This document shows, one piece after another, positions 11,579 through 22,400 of a stretch of 64,000 bases of DNA. The stretch covers positions 140,834,574-140,898,573 of the forward strand of contig CM061236.1 in the NCBI GenBank assembly GCA_030848705.1. Direction: 5' to 3'. Numbering within the stretch: the stretch's first letter is position 1; every line of letters starts with the position of its first letter. Both the position numbers and the translations under genes were made by a program. The notes beneath the pieces were generated by a model. It had not been told where the DNA came from and made no database searches. It saw only the letters and a list, made by a program, of their open reading frames with translations. The stretch is from Heracleum sosnowskyi. Its lineage: Eukaryota; Streptophyta; Magnoliopsida; Apiales; Apiaceae.

Positions 11579-13423
11579 TCTATACTACAAGTATATAGTC
11601 AATGTGATGCATACGACATTCATATTCTTCTTATTTTACATTTATATTTAATTTGTTTGAAGTTCATCTTAAATTTGAATAGTTTTATGTGATTGTTGAA
11701 CTTAATGTTGAATTGACGTGTTTCTGTTTGAGCGTGATTAAATTGTATTTTAATAATTTTGTGTTTGACTATATTTTAAAAATATATTTAATTAAAATTC
11801 TTGTTTTTAATAAATTAAGGTCAAATTGCAAAAGAAAAGGGACTAAAGTGCAAACATCAGAATATGAATGTCGTATTGACCGGCCGACTACCAAACTATA
11901 TTTTGAATAAAATTGTTGTTTTTAATAAATTAAATAAAGTAGTAAAAATAAAAGAACTAAAGTACAAATATCAAAATATGAGGACCGTGCCGACCGAGTA
12001 TATATATATATATATAATGAGTGACTAGATTTATAATTAGATTGGATGCATTATATACATAACACATTTTTTGTTATTAGCAAATGAATTTTAAATTAAT
12101 TTTATGAAAGAAAATAATTAGTTATTTGGAATTGAATTAACACACACACATGTATGTGTGTAAAATAACTAAAAAATATAAATAAAACATATGAAAAACT
12201 ATTTGTTTTGAGTTAAAATATTGTAAAAGGCGAGATAATAAAAATAAATAGATAGTACAACAAAACAATTAAATGAATTATATATTCTAAAATTTTGATA
12301 ATAATTTGTGTAAACAATAAACAGATTAAAATATATAGTCCATAACAAATTTAAAAAAATATGATATTGCATATCATACATTATGATCAGATCAAATCAC
12401 ATTATACAACCCGAGTTATTTAAAATTATAGTCCCCGATCAATCAAATTATCTACATAAATTAAAGTAAGTACATTGTAACAGACGAAAAAAAAGTGCAA
12501 CCATACCTAGAAAAAAAAAATTTAACCACAAAAAATAGAAATTTATGTTAATTGCTAGAAAAATGACCCGTGTTTTAATTATTAAAGATGTGTATTTTGA
12601 AAATAATAAAGGATGAATTCATTGTCAAAACACGGACAGAACTCAGAAGACATATGAGCAATTTTAACTTACGATGATATAAGCAAAAAAAATTTATCCA
12701 TCCATAATTGATCAATTCTCAAGTTCAGAGTTAAAAAAAGTCTGTTTGTTTGGAAGAATTGAAACACATCGAAATGGTACCAAACGTACTTAATAATAGA
12801 ATGATTTGGCACAAGGTAGTTCCACTTAAGTCAATTAGCTACATTGTCCTATGTTCTGAAAGTTAGATAGACAGGAGAAGAGAAATAAAGGAAAAAATGC
12901 TTAAAATCAAGAGGTCAGAAGAAAAGACATAAAAGAGTTATAAAGAAAGTTTTAAGAACTGAAAACGCAAGGCCTAAGTAGAGTATTAGAAGATTTAGGA
13001 AAGCTTTTGAGCTATAATCTCATACTGCAGCATCTTGAAGGCTATTTAGTTTTTACTTTGAATATTGTCGGAGATGAACTAAATGAATGCGTCATTTTTG
13101 AAGAACTGAAAAAAAATTAGGATTATAATTTTAAAAATGTCTTCTTAATTAGAAAACATCCATAGAACACTCTAATTCTATTCTATGATCCACAACAAAA
13201 TTAAAAACATACATGATTTATCAAAACTACTCGTATTAGTTTTCACATTATAAACTTCAACATATTTAAGTAAGTACAACATAATCATAACATTAACAAT
13301 GAAAACTCTGTGAACATAAAAAATATACAATCATATATGTCAAATGACATTAATAATGCGTAGTTTAGTTTAAAATCACAATCTAAGCTAGCGGCCCGTG
13401 TCTTGCACGGGTTTTTATGCTAG
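11579..13423 (+). mobile_element. Nested Helitron with canonical 3' hairpin, about 1.85 kb
   Basis: The 3' end is textbook: GCCCGTG, loop TCTT, GCACGGG (13394-13411), then TTTTTATG and CTAG (13420-13423), followed by T. The likely 5' end is A|TCTATACTACAAG with TC at 11579-11580. Removing it leaves an A-T joint (11578/13424), as expected. The interior is AT-rich, includes a TA microsatellite (about 12000-12016) and has no recognisable gene; frames at 11689-11910 and 12199-12381 are unremarkable. The 3' end is much surer than the 5' end. Confidence 0.7.
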
Positions 13424-14275
13424 TTAATTTTAGTATCACAACTCTAAATTGTTATTTTTTTCAAGTTAATTGATTGATAGTAATTGATCATAATTATGTT
13501 GATCGTCATTATCTTTTAAATATTAACAAATAGACAAATATAAATATTTATTTTTTATAATTTTTTTGTAAAAATAATAATAACTTATGTTTAATGAGAG
13601 AGCGGCTCACAATACATATAAACTATCAGAAATTATGTTTCATAATTTTTTGTAAAAAAATCGCTTTTAAATTATCTATATATTTTATATATTTAAAATC
13701 AAGTCTTTTATGTTATACCTTTTAAATTATATAGAAGATAATATAGTTATAAAAAAATACAAGTTTTTTACATTAATTAAATTAATCTTTAAAAATATTA
13801 AACCGAAGTTTACAATTAATTATTTAATGGGTTATTTGTTAGATTTGGTAGCAATAAGAGAGCGGCTTACTGGGAGTGAACATATTTAACAAAAGTGTAT
13901 TCAAATAGGAGGAGTGTATAATATTCTTGAATTTAATATTGATATTATATTATGTATTTTAAAAGAAGAATTAAATTTTGAGAAAGATAAAATTAGTGAT
14001 AAATATAATAATATTTGAGATGATATCAAAAGAATGAAAATCTTAAACGATTATCTTTTTCTATATTTATTTAGAATTTCACTAAGACGGAAAGAAAAAT
14101 ATCAAAGAAACCGTAGAGTTATAATGTTATATTAGAAATATGAGTTATATTAAAAATATAATTATTTAATTTATTGAAAACACACAATAATTTGTAATAT
14201 ATTTATTTTAAAAATTGTAAAATATTATAATGTCGCTGCGAAACACGGCTTAGTAAACTTGTTGTTTAAATAGTA
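13424..14275. other. Distal part of interrupted Helitron, 3' terminus near 14261
   Basis: AT-rich. 13855-14100 repeats 11000-11240. A GAGAGCGGCTYAC motif occurs at about 13609 and 13859. It ends with the family's GTCGCTGCGAAACACGGC tail hairpin. No gene is seen. Confidence 0.5.
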
Positions 14276-14538
14276 CTCTATCTGTCCCAACCATTTCTTT
14301 ACACTTTTTTTTGGATGTCCCATCCAATTCTTTACATTTCTAAACTTTCCAAAAGTAGTAAATTTTTAACAATTTTAAAATCAACTACTTCCACTACTCT
14401 CCATCACTATCCTCACTTTATACAATTAAAATTGATTGAACTCACCATTTAATTCATTTTTTTTCCCACTATTTTATTATTTTTTTCTTAATCTCCGCAC
14501 CTAACTAAAATGTAAACAAATTAATGGGACGGACGGAT
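14276..14538. mobile_element. Stowaway (Tc1/mariner) MITE
   Basis: 263 bp flanked by TA (14274-14275 and 14539-14540). Left end CTCTATCTGTCCCAACC; right end GGGACGGACGGAT, reverse complement ATCCGTCCGTCCC. These ends are the usual CTCCGTCCGTCCCA Stowaway termini with a few changes. It has no coding capacity and was inserted just after the Helitron tail. Confidence 0.8.
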
Positions 14539-14850
14539 TACTATATTGCAATTGGTCTAGTAATAGTAGACATGAAGAAAGAGCTGAGCTGCTTACTGTC
14601 AAGTGTCAACATTCGGCGTCAAGATTAAGTGCCCGTTTGGGATAACTTAAAATAAGTAACTTATGGTTTAAAAGTTATAAGTGTAATATAAGTGATAAGT
14701 AAATTAGAACTTTTAAGTTATTTAGGTGTTTGGATAACTTTACTTATAAGTTAATGAAATGTTTGGTAAGTATAACTTATAAGTTTAAAAAGTTATTGAA
14801 AAAAACATTTTATTCAGTACATGAATTTGAATACATGAGATTATCGACAT

Positions 14851-15230
14851 TTATGGAATTTGAGCAGCAATCTCATCACGTTTTGCAGTCCACATATTAT
14901 CGACATCAGTCTCGCTTTCAGTTTCTGTATTCTCATTATTACTTCTCGAAGTAGAATTGTCGGGAACATAAGTTTCACTTTCAGCAGTTTCAAACGCACT
15001 ATCTTCTGTATTTGACTTTCTAATGTAATTATGAATCGTCATTGTAGCCAGAACGATATCGGTCTGTGTATCTATGGAATACATTGGCATATTTGCTAAA
15101 ATGGCAAATCTAGCTTTCCAAACTCCAAGTGTTCGCTCGAAAACCATTCTACATGAAGAATGTAGGTGATTAAATTTTTCTTGGCCGGGAACAAATAAAA
15201 AGTGTATGACACAATCTGTATCAATTTTTA
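14851..15230 (-). pseudogene. PIF/Harbinger transposase, C-terminal remnant
   Basis: The minus-strand frame contains VPGQEKFNHLHSSCRM just upstream of FERTLGVWKARFAIL, then a segment with DTQTDIVLATMTIHNYIR, which matches the C-terminal end of Harbinger (HARBI1-type) DDE transposases. An acidic Ser/Thr/Glu-rich stretch and stop at 14851 follow. Sequence to the right (15230-15440) shows no continuation, so the Asp-Asp-Glu core is gone and the protein cannot be catalytic. In this family the transposase works with the Myb-like protein encoded next door. Confidence 0.8.
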
Positions 15231-15440
15231 TAAATGATGGTCATAATTTTTTAATTTTTATATTGTTCAAGACAAAGGAAATGATACAGGCTGTTGAAAA
15301 TTTGGAAAAAGTTCACAGCATTACATGACAGAAAAACTTATCTAATCTAATCTAATCTAATTTGGGCCTGCCCTTCTTGTAAAATTGTACATAAGCTCAC
15401 CATAACGTAATTCGTTGCTGCGTGCCTTTAGGAAACTTAT

Positions 15441-17004
15441 CTAATCTAATTTGCTCCTATAAGACATGGCAGCTGTAAGGCTATCAAGACCTTCTCGCAC
15501 AAACTCTGCTCCAGATCTCTTTCTCTTCGAACCACTTCTCTTAGATGGTTTATGTGAAGCTGATGGAAACAAATTAGGTGGGCTTTGAATGTTGTTGTCA
15601 TCGCTATCACCACTACCTTCTTTTCCTTCATCTTCCTCACCCATGACTTCGGTAAACTCTTCACCTACTTCTAGATTCACCGCAGAATATGTGTTAGCGG
15701 CTCTTGCCCTCTGACCGGTTGCAACAATGTCACCGAACAAGGTGTCGTAATACTGCATATACAAGGATAAGTCTTTGTCTCTGAACTTTGCATATTTTGC
15801 ATTCTCCTGTAAAAAAGTTAGCATGACATTAGAAATATTGAGCTCATAGATTACACAGGTACATATTTGGTCCAAGAGAATAACAAGTATCAGACAGTAA
15901 AGTAATATATACCAAAGTTAGCAAGAGAATATATTGAGCAAATAAGGATCAAATCAGCCCACATCTGTCCGATTCTAGAGTAAGCATCAAAATTGATTCA
16001 TCCCCCCCCCAACCTAAACAAGTTTCTTTTACTGGTTCAGTTAGCAAATAAAACCGTTTTGACTATTAAACTGGAGTCTTTACGCACCAAGAACAAATAG
16101 TCAGATCACCTGAACCAGAACACAATTATGATGGAACTGAACAGATTACACTGGGTAGCTACCACCAGATTTGTGAGGGGTAACTTTTCTATAAAACTAT
16201 TGCCCTAGTTCATAATCCAGCTCACAAATTTTTCCTTAAAACAAGATGAGGGGTAGCTGAAAGCAGATGTGCAACTCAGGAGTGGAACTAACTTTAGAAT
16301 TCAAATGAATGTGCAGCTTCTCTACATCTTAAACTAGAACTTAAAAGATTCGATGGACATAACATACTTCAAGTAACAAGTAAAAGATCATGATTAAAAA
16401 AGCAAATGAAATGGAGTTTAAAATCTAAAAACCAACAATATCTGCAGGCATAGTCATCAGAGGGCACAAACAACTACCAGTTTACATATGTTCAGAGTGT
16501 GGTAACTTGCATTCTCTGACTTTAACATCCAACTAATTCAATAAGCATCTGCAGTCTTAAAATGGCCAGAGATTCTCAAGAGTACATCTTTACAATAATT
16601 TGGACAATCAAATGGACAGTTAATTTTGGTGACAAGTACAACTAACAATCAAATGGTGAGATATGAGTGTTTTTTACCTGTGTTTTTTGCATCCACCATA
16701 TTTGAGACGCCTCGATTGTCTTGGTATTCTCGTTCCATCCCAACCCACTCTCTCCGAACTTCAATTTCTTAAAAAGCTGGTAATCCGGTTTCATCGCCTC
16801 CCAATGATTTTTAAATTGTCTTATGGTCCACGGGACATTCTTTTGCCTCACAAATTCCGTGTGAACTGCAACCCAAGCTTCCTTATTCAAAGTTGTCCCT
16901 ACTTTATTGCCCTTGATAACTTCAGCAGCACATAGTTCAACAAACAGTTTATGTAATTCATCTGTCCACTTAGCATTAGGGCTCGCCACTGGGGTTGTCG
17001 CCAT
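15441..17004 (-). CDS. PIF/Harbinger ORF1, Myb/SANT-like DNA-binding protein
   Basis: Two exons on the minus strand: 17004-16678 (ATG start, 109 codons) and 15806-15441 (122 codons with stop), joined in phase at CAG|GT and ACAG|GAG. Product 230 residues. Residues about 10-105 form a Myb/SANT-like domain (Myb_DNA-bind_3 type): conserved W13, then KEAWVAVHTEF, QFKNHWEAMK and GWNENTKTIEA. The second exon has YDTLFGDIVATGQRARAAN and a basic KPSKRSGSKRKRSGAEF region, plausibly a nuclear signal. ORF1 products of this superfamily bind the element ends and assist the transposase. The reading frame is uninterrupted although the partner transposase is deleted. Domesticated host proteins of the same family exist, but the element context argues against that here. 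Confidence 0.8.
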
Positions 17005-17344
17005 CTACGCTTGACAAGAATAAACAAGCACAACAGACCTTCTTATTAGAACCAATTTTAGTGACTAATTACTTACCAAACACAAGTACCCAATCTACCT
17101 ATCTACACAAGTAGCATAAAGAGAATAACGAAACTAAAGGCAAATACCTGACCTATAGAATCCAGAATCCTTCTTCCTATCTACTACCAAAACACATTTT
17201 AACTAAAGTATTGTTTACGCATAACTAGTTCAACCAATGATCTACAGTTTCACCCTTCTGAAAAAACACACAGAAAGATATGCAACACAGAGCTACATTA
17301 CCCTTCAACTATAATCAGAAACAACCATCAACTGCACAACAAAT

Positions 17345-17563
17345 ACAACTCGATTGCTTATGATGCTAGATAGATGGAAACAACATCAAGGAAAAGAAAT
17401 TGATGTTTTTCAAGAGTTTAAGTTTTTATCATCAGAAATCATTTCTCGGACAGCTTTTGGGAGCAGTTTCATGGAAGGAAAGGATATTTTCGACATGTTA
17501 ACAGAGATTGCTATCATTAATAATTACCAGAAACAGTTACAGAGTTATGAAACCTGGTCTAAG
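17345..17563 (+). pseudogene. Cytochrome P450 (CYP72 clan, CYP749A-like) fragment
   Basis: The plus-strand frame reads MLDRWKQHQGKEIDVFQEFK, then SSEIISRTAFGSSFMEGKD and IFDMLTEIAIINN. This is the helix D-E region of a CYP72-clan P450 (pattern F-x-x-L-x-x-E-x-I-S-x-T-A-F-G-S-S). About 65 residues are recognisable. The I-helix, ExxR and heme-binding cysteine regions are absent. It lies opposite to, and upstream of, the Harbinger ORF1, inside the element's inferred ends, so it looks like a host exon captured by the transposon or caught by a nearby rearrangement. Confidence 0.75.
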
Positions 17564-18194
17564 GTATATGCATCCAGTACAAGAAACCCATCTAATCTTT
17601 TAAATATCAAACAATTCAATCAATATAAAACCCCAATCAAGATTTAGAACCAAAAAAAAAACCAAACTTTATGAAAATTAAAAGAAGCCCATTAGCTAAA
17701 ATCACTTTCTACATACAAAAAGAACATAAAGATACAAGATCAAGAACATGGGTATGTGTGTGTATTAAAATCAATAACTAAAACAGTAATTTAGAGTAAA
17801 AATCATACCTTTAAAAAGAATAAACACAAAGCGGCTACAGAGAGAGAGAGACTTTTTGTGTTTTGAAGAAGTTGTATTTCTCTCAAAAATATAGCAGCTG
17901 GGAAGGTGAATTGCATTAATTCGCACAGTTGAAGGAAGTTATTCGCACAGTTGAAGGAAGTTAATTCGCACAGGTGAAGAATTTAATTGAAGTGTAGTAA
18001 TGAGAAGATAGAAGAAAGGGGAATGAAGAATAACGATGTAAAAGTTGTGGTGAATGTTAGCCTCTGATAACATTCAGCTTATGGATAATAAGCTGTGATA
18101 AGCTGGTTTCTATTATTTTCCCAAACACAGTCCATAAGCTGAAGTGGGCTTTTAAGCCCAAAGCTGTCCAAAAAAAGTGTTGCCAAACAGGCTC

Positions 18195-18806
18195 TATATA
18201 ACAGACTTGATACATCTAGAATCCAAACTATGCAATGGAGTTGAAATTATTTGTTTTACAATGAAACTACACGGCAATTGCATTATAGTGTATATTATTA
18301 AATTATTTAATAATCGGAACTTAAGATTCGATAAAAGTCTCACATTATTAAATTATTTTAAATCCTGATTTTAGTAGACCCTTGTTCAGCTCTCACAACA
18401 ACTTATCAATTTGGAGTATTTTATTTTTTGTGAGAGGTTTCCGATACATACTTAGGCCCTATTTGGTTAATAATATTTAATTATTAAAGATAACAAATTA
18501 AATTAACTATTTTATATAAAATTATTTAATAATATTTAAATTAATATTTTATATTCTAACTAGACACATCTATCGTTCATTTTTAAAAAAATTAACTTAC
18601 TGAATTCAAACTAATATTCCAATTCATTAACTATTAAACATCCATATTAAAGAATCCGATGAAATTTTGAATGTAGCTCAAATCTCTCTAACTTGAACTC
18701 AAACCCAACCTCCAACGGGGCCTGTGTCCAACACTTTAAGTTGTCCTTTATATTTTTAGCATAGGAGGAGGCGCTATCTTAGAAAGCAGTTGAATTTGTC
18801 GGTAAC
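18195..18806. other. Upstream flank of orphan ACA exon, no gene seen
   Basis: AT-rich with no recognisable coding sequence. The last 50 bases (from about 18756, following TTTAGCATAG) could be 5' UTR after a leader intron of the ACA-like exon. Confidence 0.4.
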
Positions 18807-18947
18807 ATGAGTGAAGAGTACAGCACTTCGCCGTATAGACGACATGTAAATGATCCAGAGACAAGCCTTAGTGGCTTTGGCGAGGAGGATAGTTTAGTTC
18901 CTTTGCGGACTGGGAACCCTTCCCTTGATCGACTTAGACGATGGAGA
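18807..18947 (+). pseudogene. Orphan first exon of a type IIB Ca2+-ATPase (ACA-like)
   Basis: ATG at 18807 opens 47 codons without interruption, ending NPSLDRLRRWR at a good donor (AGA|GTAAGT, 18948). The R-L-R-R-W-R ending is the start of the N-terminal calmodulin-binding region of ACA8/9/10 pumps, where a first intron is common. The next exon should open with the conserved continuation of that region. I find no such exon, nor any other ACA exon, on the plus strand between here and the next intact gene at 32432. The pump whose 3' end lies at 161-3166 is on the same strand, so this may be the 5' remnant of a tandem duplicate that lost the rest. A very long first intron spanning other genes is the less likely alternative. 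Confidence 0.75.
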
Positions 18948-19165
18948 GTAAGTGTCTATTCATAGTTGTTGATTTCCTTGCGTTTCTTCAATTTACGATT
19001 TATAGGACCCTGTGTATCAGCAGACTCATGTTCGGATGAATTGAGTGATGAATCATAAGTGGATGCAACTCCCTCCGTCTCGCACGGAGGTTAAGAAAAA
19101 GTGTAAATTAATAGGAAAAAGTAAGAAAAATGAGTCAATCAATATTTAATGTATAAAGCGGATAT

Positions 19166-19421
19166 TGTAAATTTAGTGTATTTGCAGTAGTATGTATGAA
19201 AGAGAGAGAGAAAGAGAGAGAGAAAGAGAGAGGAGAGTGAAACTAAAATTCATTCATTGTGGAATATTGCAGATACTGGAAAAGGAAAGCACTACAAGTT
19301 TATATACAAGCCATAGTTGGCGGGAAAGTTTGTTGAATCTAACTAACTAGTATTTACAGCTGTAAAAAGAAGAATACAATATTTACAGTTATAAATAATG
19401 TGCTAAGTAATATTACCAACA
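19166..19421 (-). repeat. Copia 3' LTR
   Basis: 256 bp. Identical to the other LTR apart from about three substitutions and a much shorter GA repeat (about 19200-19232). Confidence 0.93.
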
Positions 19422-22400
19422 CCCCCCCTCAAGATGGAGGGTGAAGAATGCACACCCAGCTTGCTAAGAATGGCATGATGTTGTAATCCTGTCAGGGGTT
19501 TAGTAAGGACATCTGCAAGTTGTGTTGTGGTAGGGACATAGCTCAAAGAAATCAACCCAGATGCTAATTTTTCACGAACGAAATGACAATCAATATCAAT
19601 ATGTTTAGTTCGTTCGTGAAAAACTGGATTCTTAGCAATATATATAGCAGCTTGGCTATCACATTTTACTGGAATGGGAATAACGTCAGGAACTTCTAAA
19701 TCAGTTAGCAAGCGTGAAAGCCAAGCAATTTCTGCAGTAATCCTCCTTAATGACCTATATTCAGACTCAGCTGAGGACAAAGAAACAGTATGTTGTTTCT
19801 TTGATTTCCAAGAAATTAAACTGCCACCAAGTAAAATAACAAAACCTGAAACTGACTTTCTGGTGTGTGAGCAAGCAGCCCAATCTGCATCACAATAGGC
19901 TTCAATACTGAAGCTTGGAGAATTATTGAGAAGTAAACCTTTATCAGGATCAGACTTGAGATATCGAATAACATGAATAGCTGCATCCCAATGTGGTTGT
20001 CTAGGGTCTGCCATAAACTGACTCAAATGTTGGACAGAAAAGGATAAATCTGGTCTAGTATTGGTGAGGAAATTGAGTTTACCCACAAGTGTACGATAAA
20101 GGGAAGGATCAGAAAGATGTGCTCCAATATTTGGTAAGAGCTTAACATTAAGATCCAATGGGCTGATGACAGGAGTTAAATCTGGGGAACCAAAAGAATC
20201 AAGCAAGTCTAAAGTGAACTTTCTCTGTGTGAGAACCATACCAGCAGAAACAGGATTGAACTCCAGTCCTAAGAAATAGTGTAAAGGCCCTAAATCCTTA
20301 ATTTTGAAGGTGGAGTCTAAGTACTGTTTGATAGACTGTTCCTCAGAGAAATCATTACCAACTACAAGTATATCATCAACATAAACTGCTAGAAATAATA
20401 CAGAAGTACCAGTCTTCTTGTAAAATAAAGAAGAGTCATTCTTTGAAGTACAGTAACCTCTAGATAACAAGGCAGTGCTAAGTTTAGAGTGCCATTCTCT
20501 GGAAGCTTGCTTAAGACCATAAAGAGATTTAATAAGCTTGCAAACAAGATGAGAATCAGAAGTAGACAAACCAAGGGGTAATTTCATATAAATGTCCTCA
20601 TGAAGATCACCATGAAGGAATGCATTGTTAACATCTAACTGGGACATGTGCCATCCTTTCTTAACAGCTATAGCAACAAGAGTTCTGATAGTAGTTAATT
20701 TGACAACAGGAGAAAAGGTTTCAGTATAATCAACACCAGCTTTCTGTGTAAAACCTTTAACTACCAAGCGTGCTTTATACCTTTCAATTGAACCATCAGA
20801 CCTATGTTTAATCTTGAAAACCCATTTGGAAGATATAGCTTTCTTAGTAGGAGGCAAAGGTACTAATTCCCAGGTATTATTGGCTTCCAAAGCTGCAAAC
20901 TCAGCAGCAATAGCTTGTTGCCACTCAGGGTATTTAACAGCTTCATCATAGGAAGTGGGTTCAGGTACTGGTGATAAAGTGAGTTGACTAGTAGTGTTGC
21001 AAGAAATAATAGGTTGACTAGTATTGTGATGGATACTATTTGTGCAGAAAGATGTCAAGGTACAGGCACATACTGTTGATGTACACAGATTACAAGTAAA
21101 AGGATGAACAAAGTCCTGTAAATAGGCAGGTAACTTGGACTGTCTAGTGGATTTTCTCAAAGGAAGAACAGAAGATATAGGAGAAATTGTATGAGGAGAA
21201 GATGTATCTAATGATGGAAAAGAAGGAGATGGAGAAGGGTGAGAAAAAGAAGGAGATGAAGACTGAGGAGAATTTCCAGAAATTGGAAAGTGATCTGGAA
21301 TGATATGAGAATCAGGGATTGGAACAGGAATAAATTTGGAGGAATAACCAGAAACAAAAGGAAAAATATTCTCATGAAATGTGGCATCTCTGGAGATTTG
21401 AATAGTATTTGTTTCAATGTTTAAAAATTTATAAGCTTTCTTCCCATAAGGATATCCTAGGAAAATGCAAGGGACAGCTCTATGAGAAAACTTAGGTCTA
21501 TGCAGATTAGGAGTAGAAATGTAACTCAAACAACCAAAAGGTTTGAGATGTTAATAAGAAGGTTTATTGCCAAACAAGACTTCATAAGGAGAAATACCAT
21601 GTAAAACTTTAGAAGGAAATCTGTTGATGAGATAAGTAGAGGTTAAAACACAGTCTCCCCAATATTTGACTGGCAAATTAGACTGAAATAACAATGCCCT
21701 AGAAGTTTCAAGTAGATGTTTGTGTTTTCTCTCCACAACACCATTTTGTTGTGGAGTATAAACACAAGATGTTTGGTGAATGATACCTTGAGAGAGAAAG
21801 AAATTACTGGCATCATGGCTAAGTCCTAGCTCTAATGCATTATCTGTTCTGATAGTTTGAACTGAAGCATAGAATTGAGTCTTAACCATAGCAACAAAAT
21901 ATTTGATAAAATTGAAAGCATTACTTTTAGAACTAAGCAAATGAGTCCAAGTAACTCTGGAGAAATCATCTACTATAGTTAAAAAATACTTGTATTTGTT
22001 ATATGTAGACACAGGGTAAGGGCCCCAGATATCCACATGAATGAGTTGAAAACATTTAGATGTATGAATAGTGCTATGAGGAAAAGGAAGCTTGTGTTTT
22101 CTAGCTTTTGCACAAATTTCACAAACAACAAGTGACGGTTTATCATCAATCTTACACAAAGACAAGGTTTGCAATTTAGACAAGGGTAAATGCCCTAATC
22201 TAGTATGCCAAAGTAAGGCAGAATCAGAATTACAAGAATTAACATGAGAAATAGCAGAAACTGTTTGAGGAAGCATGGCTGGAGAAAGAAGTGGTGTGGC
22301 AGCATGAGGAGATTGTGATAAGATATAGAGTCCTCTATGAATTTTACCAAGAACCAGTGGCATCTTCAGAGAAGAGCCCTGCACAAAGCATTCAGAATGA

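Larger units (their letters stand above)
7299..14261 (+). mobile_element. Second Helitron of the same family, interrupted by nested insertions
   Basis: The head block (ACTTATATAAAGGAGAAGAC, then GGCGGTGAGGTGGCGGCTC) begins directly at the 3' end of the preceding Helitron. The matching tail, with a GTCGCTGCG hairpin followed by GGCTTAGTAAACTTG, ends at about 14261; CTTG replaces the canonical CTAG. Between them lie an inverted partial family copy (8085-10766) and a younger Helitron (11579-13423). Pieces of the same AT-rich body recur at 7979-8080, 11341-11430, 11000-11240 and 13855-14100, so the area is a patchwork and the span as a single element is inferred. Confidence 0.5.
14629..18194 (-). 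mobile_element. PIF/Harbinger element, deletion derivative
   Basis: Ends resemble PIF/Harbinger inverted repeats: left GTGCCCGTTTGGGATAACTT, right in reverse complement GAGCCTGTTTGGCAACACTT. Between them on the minus strand are a Myb/SANT-like ORF (15441-17004) and the C-terminal end of the DDE transposase (14851-15200). Both are the expected partners in this superfamily. Most of the transposase, including the DDE catalytic core, is missing. The flanking triplets (TAA left, TAT right) are not a clean target duplication. A cytochrome P450 fragment lies inside at about 17354-17563. Confidence 0.75.

Noticed and set aside
21208..21417. Leucine-rich short frames inside the Copia polyprotein region (also 20389-20574, 22756-23106)
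   Set aside because: Alternate-frame shadows of gag-pol.
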